Positions 7,308-13,032 of a DNA stretch of 13,032 bases are shown one piece after another. Origin of the DNA: Acidobacteriota bacterium (GTDB lineage Bacteria > Acidobacteriota > Terriglobia > Acidiferrales > UBA7541); NCBI GenBank assembly GCA_003161495.1, contig PMOP01000322.1, positions 1 through 13,032 on the forward strand, read 5' to 3'. A program made the translations under genes and the position numbers. The notes below the pieces were generated by a model. It searched no databases, was not told the origin of the DNA, and was given only the letters and a program-made list of their open reading frames with translations. How positions within the stretch are numbered: the stretch's first letter is position 1; the number at the start of each line of letters is the position of its first letter.

Positions 7308-9128
7308 ATGACGTCGGCGAACGAGCCGTCCTTCTGGACGCGCGTGCGCAAGATCGAGAGGCGGCAGTGGTGGCTATGGGCCTCGGCAATTGTGATAACG
7401 CTTCTGTTGACGGTGGGCATGGCCTCTTTCACCTACCTTTTCGAACAGACCGATCCTAATTTTACTTTCACCCTCCGGCAATCCGTTCGCGGCCTGCTCG
7501 GATTGGTCTTTCTATTCGACTTGTACACAATCTACCAGCAGGTGCTGATTCATCGTATTCGCAGGCAGCTTACCGAGCAGGAGCAAATGTTCCGCCTGAT
7601 TACGGAAAATGCCGAGGACCTTATCACCGTGGTGGACCGCGAGGGCAAACGGCATTACGACAGTCCCGGATACATCAAGCTCGGGTACTCTCGAAAAGAT
7701 CTTGAGACTGGCCCCGTTCCCGAGCAAGTCCACCCCGACGATCGCATGGCCCTGATTGCGGCGAGGGAGGAAACATTTAAAACGGGCGTGGGGCCGCGCG
7801 TGGAATACCGGTTCCGTTTGAGAGATGGGGAATGGCGCGCCTTCGAGTCTACCCGAAGCCCGGTGCGCAATCATGCCGGCGAAATCGAGAAGATCGTCAT
7901 CGTCAGCCGCGATATTTCCGAGCGCAAGCAGGCCGAAGAACTCCTGCGGCGGCGCGAGGATCAGCTACGGCAGGCGCAAAAAATGGAAGCTGTCGGGCGT
8001 CTCTCCGGGGGAATTGCACACGATTTCAACAATTTGCTGGGCGTCATCATCGGCTACAGCGAGTCCATTGAAGAACGGCTTGCCCCGGGCGATCCGCTGC
8101 GCAAGAACGCCGAAGAGATCCGAAAAGCGGGAGAGCGCGCCGCTTCCTTGACCCATCAATTGCTTGCTTTCAGCCGCAAGCGCGTTTTGCAACCCCGGAT
8201 TATTGACCTGAATGCCCTGGTCACCGACATGGGCAAAATGCTGATCCGCCTGATCGGCATGCATATCGAGCTGGCTACAAAACTGGCTCCGGAACTTGGA
8301 CGCGTTAAGGCGGAGCAGAGCCAGATCGAACAGCTGATTGTTAATCTAGTAGTAAATGCTCGCGATGCAATGCCGGATGGCGGCAGGCTTCTGATTGAAA
8401 CTTCGAATTTGGATGTGAACGAAACCCTCGCGAGCAGCTTACCTTTTCTTCAACCGGGGCCCTATGTGCTCCTCAAGGTGACCGACACAGGCGTCGGTAT
8501 GGATGCCGGTACTCGACGGCACATTTTCGAGCCATTCTTCACCACGAAAAGCCTTGGGAAGGGAACAGGCCTGGGGCTGGCAACGGTCTACGGCGTAGTG
8601 AAGCAAAGCGGCGGCGGCGTGGTCGTGGAATCCGAACCGGGTAAAGGATCCTCCTTCAAAATTTTTCTGCCGCAAACGAAAGAAACCCTTGCGGCTCCGG
8701 CATACGATGAGATTTCCGCAAAGGGATCAACGGGAACAGGCACGATCCTGCTGGTGGAAGATGAGGAAGCTCTCTTAACGCTGGCGACCGAACGTTTGAT
8801 GGAATCCGGGTACACCGTTCTGGCGGCCCGCGATGGGGTCCACGCACTTGAGGTGGCGCGCTCCTACAACGGATCGATCGATTTGTTATTGACGGACATC
8901 ATGATGCCGAGATTAGGCGGCCTGGCCTTGGCCCGCACCCTGTCTGAACTTCGGCCGGGAATCCGTGTGGCGTTCATGACCGGCCATGCGGACCGTAAAG
9001 AGTCCCACGGTGAAGGGTTACATTCCAGCGCGGAATCGATCCAGAAACCGTTTACTCGCGAACAGCTGCTTCGCGTGGTACGCCAGGCGTTGGACACGGC
9101 CTCCGTTCCAGTTGAAGTGCATAGCTGA
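7308..9128 (+). CDS. Membrane-bound PAS hybrid histidine kinase with C-terminal receiver
   Basis: 606 residues from ATG 7308, chosen over an in-frame TTG at 7245 because GGTGA precedes it with the same one-base spacing seen at 2720, and because the extra 21 residues look like nothing. Two membrane segments (about 21-45 and 59-80) enclose a short loop, too small for a classical periplasmic sensor. A PAS domain follows (about 90-205), so sensing is probably cytosolic or by the membrane. HisKA carries H238 in I-A-H-D-F-N-N. The ATPase domain shows the N-box (N346 and N350), D393-T-G-V-G and GKGTGLGL (417-424). The receiver (about 478-595) keeps E484/D485, phosphoacceptor D530, T558 and K580. No output or Hpt domain is present and no partner regulator is next to it; it is an orphan phosphorelay kinase with unknown signal and target. 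Confidence 0.9.
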   Translation: MTSANEPSFWTRVRKIERRQWWLWASAIVITLLLTVGMASFTYLFEQTDPNFTFTLRQSVRGLLGLVFLFDLYTIYQQVLIHRIRRQLTEQEQMFRLITENAEDLITVVDREGKRHYDSPGYIKLGYSRKDLETGPVPEQVHPDDRMALIAAREETFKTGVGPRVEYRFRLRDGEWRAFESTRSPVRNHAGEIEKIVIVSRDISERKQAEELLRRREDQLRQAQKMEAVGRLSGGIAHDFNNLLGVIIGYSESIEERLAPGDPLRKNAEEIRKAGERAASLTHQLLAFSRKRVLQPRIIDLNALVTDMGKMLIRLIGMHIELATKLAPELGRVKAEQSQIEQLIVNLVVNARDAMPDGGRLLIETSNLDVNETLASSLPFLQPGPYVLLKVTDTGVGMDAGTRRHIFEPFFTTKSLGKGTGLGLATVYGVVKQSGGGVVVESEPGKGSSFKIFLPQTKETLAAPAYDEISAKGSTGTGTILLVEDEEALLTLATERLMESGYTVLAARDGVHALEVARSYNGSIDLLLTDIMMPRLGGLALARTLSELRPGIRVAFMTGHADRKESHGEGLHSSAESIQKPFTREQLLRVVRQALDTASVPVEVHS

Positions 9129-9335
9129 GCATCGGCCTTCCAGGACCCTGCCTGTTGTTTATAGATACATATGTTGTTTTCTACGTTCGGGACGTGTAAT
9201 TTAGCATGTGTGCGTTCTTTTTCCTCGAACCGCATTTGCCGGAACTTGCTTTGGCTCATGCATGGCAATAGATCGCAAGGGAACAGTTTCTCGTTCGCGG
9301 ACTACCGGCAGGATTAAGTTAGCAGCTCAGCGGCC

Positions 9336-10190
9336 ATGAAAAAGGAATCCATCCTTCAAGCGGTAAGCTTCTCCGTCAATATACTGTTGATCTCTTCCCT
9401 GTTGCTGACTTTGCTTGGCTTGGCATGGGAATATTCCACGCACCTGTATCTGTCGGGTTTCGCGAATGCCGTGCTTCCCTATTCTTCCACTCCGGAAAAT
9501 AAAGTGGCCGCCATTCTTGCCTGGATGCAGCAAGGGCCGGCGCGTGAGACCGATTACTATAGCGACGATTCGGAGAGCCGGGACCCTGTCGATACACTCA
9601 ATTACAAGGAATTGCTGAGCGTGTGCGGAACCGGGACCAATGCGTTCGTGAACCTTGCCTCTGCCGGCGGAATCCAAGCGCGACGGTTGCTCCTGCTCGA
9701 TGCGCAGGGCCTGAACACAAACCACGTCGTCGCCGAAGTTTATTTGGACGGGCGCTGGGCCATCGTCGATCCTTCTTTTCATGCCATTTTGAAAGATAGC
9801 GACGGCAACTTTCTTACCAAGGAACAATTGGCCCGCCCCGAAGTTCTGCTCGAAGCAACGCGGGACCTTCCTGGGTACGATCTTTCTTACAATTACGAAC
9901 ATACTGCGTTCATTCATTTTGCCGGGCTGCCTGTTGTGGGCCCATTTCTGCAAGCCAAATGGAATTCCGTTCTTCCCTCCTGGCAGGAAAACTTCAATTG
10001 GGCGGTGCTCTTGGAACGGCAATCCAATGCCACGCTCGTTGCTGGAATTTTCTTGCTATGTTTTGCAATTTGTTTGCGCCGCATGATTTGTTGGTATGGA
10101 CGGAAATTTTCGATCAGTCCGATGGGCCCTTGGGAGCAGCTGAGCCATGCCGGCGTCGCTTTATTTACGGCCATGCCGGCGGATAGATAG
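9336..10190 (+). CDS. Membrane-anchored transglutaminase-like protein
   Basis: 284 residues from ATG; no clear ribosome binding site is seen, so the start is less certain. A membrane segment at about 9-31 and another at about 231-248 bracket a soluble domain that, with the N-terminus inside, would face outward. That domain has the transglutaminase-like triad in order: C97 in V-C-G-T-G-T-N, then H130 in N-H-V-V-A-E-V-Y, then D145 in W-A-I-V-D-P-S. The spacing and the G-G-I-Q-A-R segment (111-116) between Cys and His match the superfamily, whose bacterial members act mostly as proteases or peptide/amide hydrolases rather than crosslinkers. Residues 150-230 are not recognisable. A cytosolic tail of about 35 residues follows the second segment. 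Substrate unknown; neighbouring genes give no pathway clue. Confidence 0.72.
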   Translation: MKKESILQAVSFSVNILLISSLLLTLLGLAWEYSTHLYLSGFANAVLPYSSTPENKVAAILAWMQQGPARETDYYSDDSESRDPVDTLNYKELLSVCGTGTNAFVNLASAGGIQARRLLLLDAQGLNTNHVVAEVYLDGRWAIVDPSFHAILKDSDGNFLTKEQLARPEVLLEATRDLPGYDLSYNYEHTAFIHFAGLPVVGPFLQAKWNSVLPSWQENFNWAVLLERQSNATLVAGIFLLCFAICLRRMICWYGRKFSISPMGPWEQLSHAGVALFTAMPADR

Positions 10191-10306
10191 GAAGGAAAGC
10201 AGGCCGCCGCATGAAGTTTCACGGTGCAATCGCAACGAGCGCATTTGTTTTTAATAACGGTTTTGCGGATGATTTCAGTTTTCCGTTTTTAAATTCTTGA
10301 ATCGCT

Positions 10307-10318
10307 TGTCAATTGACA
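10307..10318. promoter_or_regulatory. Perfect 12-base palindrome (candidate operator)
   Basis: TGTCAATTGACA is its own reverse complement. It ends 43 bases before the ATG at 10362 and contains TTGACA, the -35 box of the candidate promoter at 10313-10341. A dimeric repressor bound here would block that promoter. The palindrome is a fact of sequence; its role is inference. Confidence 0.4.
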
Positions 10319-10341
10319 CGCCAAATCCGAGGGCGTAAGTT
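10313..10341 (+). promoter_or_regulatory. Candidate promoter of the DUF4118-like gene
   Basis: A consensus -35 TTGACA (10313-10318), a 17-base spacer, and a weak -10 TAAGTT (10336-10341) keeping T, A and final T. Transcription would start near 10348, just before the AAGGGGG ribosome binding site, giving a very short leader of about 14 bases. The -35 lies within the 12-base palindrome. Confidence 0.35.
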
Positions 10342-10361
10342 TTCAATGCAAGGGGGATGTA

Positions 10362-10796
10362 ATGGGAGGGTTTACAACCGGGCTGGTCGCAGGCTGCCTG
10401 CTTGGAGTTTGTGGAACTTTCTTATTGCTTTCCCTGGGCGCTGCTTTTTCCGTGGAGCGCGCGCGGGTATTTCGCCTCCGATCCCTGCCGGGAACTCTTC
10501 TTTCCGCCATTGTCTTGCTCTGCATCGCGGCATTTTGCCATCGAATGGCCATCGGCAAGGATGCGTCGATGCTCCTTCTTTTGTTGGCGGTTCTGGTTGT
10601 TTCCAAAATGGAGGGCCTGCTGAACGGACTCATTGCCACCGCCACGGCGGCGCTGATTTTGGTGTTTTGGTTCTTCCCGCCCGTTGGCACCGCGATGATA
10701 AAAAGCTCCAGCGACCGGCTGGCGCTGGCGCTGTTCCTTATCATTGGAACTCTCGGAAGCCGTTTGCTTGGCCGGCAGGAAAGATCGGCGCCGTAA
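10362..10796 (+). CDS. Small membrane protein resembling a stand-alone DUF4118 (KdpD-type) domain
   Basis: 144 residues from ATG, with AAGGGGG (10350-10356) ending 5 bases before it. Five hydrophobic segments are seen: about 5-29, 43-61, 67-81, 85-105 and 118-135. The last four, with F-W-F-F-P-P-V-G-T (102-110) and D-R-L-A-L-A-L-F (118-125), resemble the four-helix DUF4118 membrane domain usually fused to the N-terminus of KdpD-like histidine kinases. Here it ends after a short basic tail with no kinase domain, and the next gene is on the other strand, so this is an orphan sensor-like membrane module or an old remnant. There is no frameshift trail of a kinase downstream. It converges on the pseudouridine synthase gene with 22 bases between stops. 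Function unknown; the family call is from pattern memory. Confidence 0.65.
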   Translation: MGGFTTGLVAGCLLGVCGTFLLLSLGAAFSVERARVFRLRSLPGTLLSAIVLLCIAAFCHRMAIGKDASMLLLLLAVLVVSKMEGLLNGLIATATAALILVFWFFPPVGTAMIKSSSDRLALALFLIIGTLGSRLLGRQERSAP

Positions 10797-10818
10797 TTTC
10801 CACGTATCGTTTCCGCGG

Positions 10819-11592
10819 TCATCCCTTTTCAGGAATGCGTTTCCGGTCGCCGGATATTTTTACGGCTTGATCCAACGCGGATTTTCCCGATGCACCCAGC
10901 TTACGAAAATCGCCTTTGGCGAGTTGTCCGAGGGCCAGCGGCCCTATCGAAACACGAACCAGGCGGAGGACTTCGATGCCCATTTGATCAAACATGCGGC
11001 GAATTTGGCGGTTCTTGCCTTCGTCGAGCACGATCTCCAGCCACGTGTTTTTCTCGCCGCTGCGCAGTACGCGGGCACGCTTGGCCCGCAGCAATTCGCC
11101 GTCCGAGCGCACCCCTTTTAGTAACGTGTTGGTTAATAAATCTTGTGTTAATGAGCCGACTTGCACGTGATACGCCTTATCCACATGCGCGCCGGGATCG
11201 GAAATACGCGCTGCCCATTCGGAATCGTTCGTCAGCAGCAGAAGTCCTTCGCTCGCTTTGTCCAGCCGCCCCACCGGTCCCACCCACGGCAATTTTTCTC
11301 CTAGCAGTGAGTAAACCGTCTGCCGTCCTTTTTCATCCGATGCCGTGGTGACCACTCCCCGCGGTTTATTCAGCATCAGGTAAATTTTCGATTCTGCCGC
11401 GACGGTTTCCCGGTCTACTGCAATTCGATCGTGCTGCAGACGCACGGGCGTTTCCGGATCGAGGCGCGTCGCGCCGTTCAGCCGCACACGCCCCGCACGA
11501 ATGAGCCTTGCCGCCTGCGTACGCGAGCAATACCCCAATTTCGATAGCGCTCTCGCTAGCCCTACCTGCCGTGATTCAGCATCGCCTTCCAT
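10819..11592 (-). CDS. rRNA large- or small-subunit pseudouridine synthase, RsuA/RluB family
   Basis: 257 residues from ATG at 11592 (- strand), preceded by AAGAAGG with 8 bases of spacing. The open frame continues upstream to 11778, but the added 62 residues look like translated spacer and would overlap the divergent gene, so the shorter start is preferred. An S4 RNA-binding domain lies at about 11-60 (A-L-S-K-L-G-Y-C-S-R). The catalytic domain has G108-R-L-D111-K-A-S-E-G-L, D111 being the Asp that attacks uridine in this family, and E-G-K-N-R-Q-I-R-R-M (191-200), the family's C-terminal motif. The enzyme isomerises a specific uridine in rRNA. RluB (23S), RluE/RluF and RsuA (16S) share these motifs; RluB-like is likeliest for a bacterium of this kind, but I leave the symbol blank. 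Confidence 0.9.
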   Translation of the reverse strand: MEGDAESRQVGLARALSKLGYCSRTQAARLIRAGRVRLNGATRLDPETPVRLQHDRIAVDRETVAAESKIYLMLNKPRGVVTTASDEKGRQTVYSLLGEKLPWVGPVGRLDKASEGLLLLTNDSEWAARISDPGAHVDKAYHVQVGSLTQDLLTNTLLKGVRSDGELLRAKRARVLRSGEKNTWLEIVLDEGKNRQIRRMFDQMGIEVLRLVRVSIGPLALGQLAKGDFRKLGASGKSALDQAVKISGDRKRIPEKG

Positions 11593-11668
11593 TGCATATA
11601 CCTTCTTGAATATCCTCAGGAAGTTCAGCCGGTGCTGCAGTCCCAATTTGTTCCTTCGCGGCGGATGA

Positions 11669-11692
11669 TGCCACTGGACGCGTTGCCACTGG
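11669..11692. repeat. Nine-base direct repeat TGCCACTGG, period 15
   Basis: TGCCACTGG occurs at 11669-11677 and 11684-11692. The second copy covers most of the -35 box of the promoter at 11683-11710 and the first lies just upstream. It could be a pair of regulator half-sites or chance; no known motif is recognised. Confidence 0.35.
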
Positions 11693-11710
11693 CCCGGCGA
11701 AGAGTATAAT
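11683..11710 (+). promoter_or_regulatory. Strong sigma-70-type promoter reading into the pseudo-receiver gene
   Basis: TTGCCA (11683-11688), a 16-base spacer, and a perfect TATAAT (11705-11710). Transcription would start near 11717, giving a leader of about 54 bases before the GTG at 11771. This is the best promoter in the window. It lies in the 178-base spacer between divergent genes; the - strand also reads TATACT over the same bases (11703-11708) but without a fitting -35. Confidence 0.6.
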
Positions 11711-11759
11711 CTCAACCGAGCAACCCTGACCCTATTGAACCGAGGAAATTCTATCGCCG

Positions 11760-11767
11760 GGAGGTGA
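11760..11767 (+). promoter_or_regulatory. Perfect ribosome binding site setting the GTG start at 11771
   Basis: GGAGGTGA, an eight-base full match to the 16S rRNA tail, ends three bases before GTG 11771. It makes this GTG the clear start even though it is not ATG. Confidence 0.7.
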
Positions 11768-11770
11768 GCT

Positions 11771-12175
11771 GTGTTCAACTCCTGCCAAGTGCTGATCGTA
11801 TCTTCCGATTCCCTTCAGTGCCTTAAAACCGAGGAAATCGCCGGCCGCATGGGATTGCAATGCATCCGGTGCGCTTCCCTGACGGACGCGCGCACGAGCG
11901 TTGAGGAACAATCTTTTCAATTTGTACTGTGCAGCGACGACCTGCCGGACTGCAATCTCCGCACCGCTGTGCGCGTTTTGACGGCTTCGACCGGCGGCGC
12001 CCCCGTGATTGTCCTTTCTCATCTGGCCGACTGGGACGCCTACATGAGGGCTCTCAGCGCCGGCGCGTTTGATTATATTGCCTGCCCGCCCGACCCGATA
12101 GAGACGGAACGCATCTTCCGGCTCGCCGTCGCGCAAAATTCTCCGCCGGGTCGCGCATCCCGCACCGCTGCCTGA
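11771..12175 (+). CDS. Degenerate response-regulator receiver (pseudo-receiver) protein
   Basis: 134 residues, a single receiver-like fold with no output domain. The strand-one motif L-I-V-S-S-D (8-13) keeps only the last acidic residue of the usual acidic cluster. At V-L-C-S55-D-D-L-P (52-59) the position four before the conserved Pro, where the phosphoacceptor Asp belongs, is Ser. The switch residue is S83 (V-I-V-L-S). The usual conserved Lys is Cys in D-Y-I-A-C105-P-P (101-107). Phosphorylation in the standard way is therefore unlikely, although D56 is adjacent. The hydrophobic pattern and G-A-F-D-Y segment still support the fold. Such proteins can act as phosphorylation-independent binding partners. 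It has its own strong promoter and ribosome binding site, so it is probably a functional gene and not a relic. Partner and process are unknown. Confidence 0.75.
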   Translation: MFNSCQVLIVSSDSLQCLKTEEIAGRMGLQCIRCASLTDARTSVEEQSFQFVLCSDDLPDCNLRTAVRVLTASTGGAPVIVLSHLADWDAYMRALSAGAFDYIACPPDPIETERIFRLAVAQNSPPGRASRTAA

Positions 12176-12331
12176 CCTGCCGAAGATCGTACAGAACACA
12201 GAGCCGTTCCCCGATGGTAAATTCCGTTCGGCCAAGCCCGCTGCCGACTCCTTTAGATTTCCGCGGTCCGATTTGCGGAGCTTATTTCGCTGCTTGCGCT
12301 GCGTGGCAAAAACGTGCTTCCATTTCCCGCT

Positions 12332-13032
12332 GTGAATTATCTCTTTATTCCCTGGGATTTTGTCCTGATTCTCGTCTTCCTCGGAGCGATCGTTCCTTGG
12401 CGCGGGGACGCGCGAATGAAGCGTCTGCTGAGCAAGCCGGATCTGACCTCCGCCGACCGCTTGTCTCTTTATAGATCTACAATTTTATTCCAATGGCTCA
12501 TCGTTGCGATTGTGGCCTGGCGCTGCGCCGCACGAACAGTAAGTCCCGAAGAATTGGGTATTGCGGCCGGCAATCCATGGCAAATTGCCTGGATCAGTGT
12601 CGCTTTGGCCGGCATTCTTTGCCTCAATCAAGTGCTAGGATTGCGCAGAATTGCAGGAATACCGCCGGAAAAGAGGGGACGACTTTTTGAGATCACAGAA
12701 AAAATCATGCCCCGAACAGGGATAGAAACCTTTGTCTATGTGGCGTTGGCCTGCACGGCAGGAATATCTGAAGAGTTTTTGTACCGGGGATTTGTGTTCA
12801 CGGCATTTCTAAGGGTGATCGTAAATTTTGGGCCGCCGAATGCCGGTGCGGCCATCCTATCGTCTGTCTGGTTCTCGTTGGCGCATCTATATCAGGGACG
12901 GCGAGAGGCTATAACTACATTTGTAGTAGGTATGGTATTCGCACTAATTCGCATTTGGACCGGGAGTTTAATACCCGTTATTGCCGCTCATATTGGGATA
13001 GACTTGGTGGTTGGGCTCAGTGCCGCCAAACT
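12332..13032 (+). CDS. CPBP-family intramembrane protease, 3' end outside the window
   Basis: At least 233 residues, open to the right edge of the window, so the C-terminus is missing. GTG 12332 is the best guess for the start; GTG 12314 and a CTG at 12290 (behind GGAG) are in frame, and a stop at 12254-12256 limits the extension. No strong ribosome binding site is seen before 12332. Several hydrophobic segments are visible (about 9-22, 50-63, 84-101, 132-144, 168-183, 193-207, 211-230). The three CPBP (Abi, Rce1-like) motifs are present in order: E147-E148-F-L-Y-R152, F181-S-L-A-H185 and H220-I-G-I-D224. Family members are membrane metalloproteases; bacterial roles include prenyl-protein-like processing and bacteriocin immunity, neither of which can be assigned here. 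Confidence 0.85.
   Translation, partial: MNYLFIPWDFVLILVFLGAIVPWRGDARMKRLLSKPDLTSADRLSLYRSTILFQWLIVAIVAWRCAARTVSPEELGIAAGNPWQIAWISVALAGILCLNQVLGLRRIAGIPPEKRGRLFEITEKIMPRTGIETFVYVALACTAGISEEFLYRGFVFTAFLRVIVNFGPPNAGAAILSSVWFSLAHLYQGRREAITTFVVGMVFALIRIWTGSLIPVIAAHIGIDLVVGLSAAK

Noticed and set aside
11593..11778. N-terminal extension of the pseudouridine synthase to 11778
   Set aside because: The extra residues match nothing in the family, overlap the promoter and start of the divergent gene, and the ATG at 11592 has a good ribosome binding site.
12214..12690. Short + frames 12214-12474 and 12493-12690
   Set aside because: They are out-of-frame readings of the CPBP protease gene, whose three motifs are in another frame that stays open to the window edge.

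Overview
The window looks like a piece of chromosome from a soil bacterium of moderately high G+C, most likely an acidobacterium. This is inferred from gene style: an orphan hybrid kinase with an HDFNN motif, a degenerate receiver protein, a stand-alone DUF4118-like membrane protein, and a compact NRPS operon beside housekeeping genes. No rRNA, tRNA, CRISPR array, transposase or integrase is visible.

Bases 1-485 hold no gene I can support. They carry a candidate promoter (TTGCAC, 17 bases, TACTAT) just downstream of a cluster of three TACAG half-sites. These precede a two-gene operon on the + strand (486-6916) that is the most distinctive content. Gene 1 encodes an FkbH-type HAD protein fused to a peptidyl carrier domain. 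Gene 2 overlaps it by four bases (GTGA) and encodes Cy-A-PCP-TE. The A-domain pocket reads D-L-Y-N-M-S-L-I-W-K, one residue from the classical cysteine code. Together they resemble a minimal assembly line: FkbH loads a glyceryl (or related C3) unit from a phosphorylated glycolytic acid onto carrier 1. The Cy domain condenses it with cysteine on carrier 2 and cyclises it to a thiazoline. The terminal TE-like domain would release it, but it has Cys in place of the nucleophilic Ser and appears to lack the usual C-terminal His. No oxidase, methyltransferase, transporter, PPTase or dedicated regulator is present in the window.

A non-coding stretch of about 390 bases follows, with a 20-base-period direct repeat. 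Then come a membrane-bound PAS/HisKA/HATPase/REC hybrid histidine kinase (7308-9128), a two-TM transglutaminase-like protein (9336-10190) and a small DUF4118-like membrane protein (10362-10796). The last has a perfect 12-base palindrome overlapping its candidate -35 box.

The right end holds an RsuA/RluB-type rRNA pseudouridine synthase on the - strand (10819-11592). Across a 178-base divergent spacer, with a strong TATAAT promoter, lies a pseudo-receiver protein (11771-12175) lacking the phosphoacceptor Asp. The last gene is a CPBP-family intramembrane protease cut off by the window edge (12332-13032).

The NRPS operon is the only clear pathway. The genes to its right look like independent signalling, envelope and housekeeping functions.
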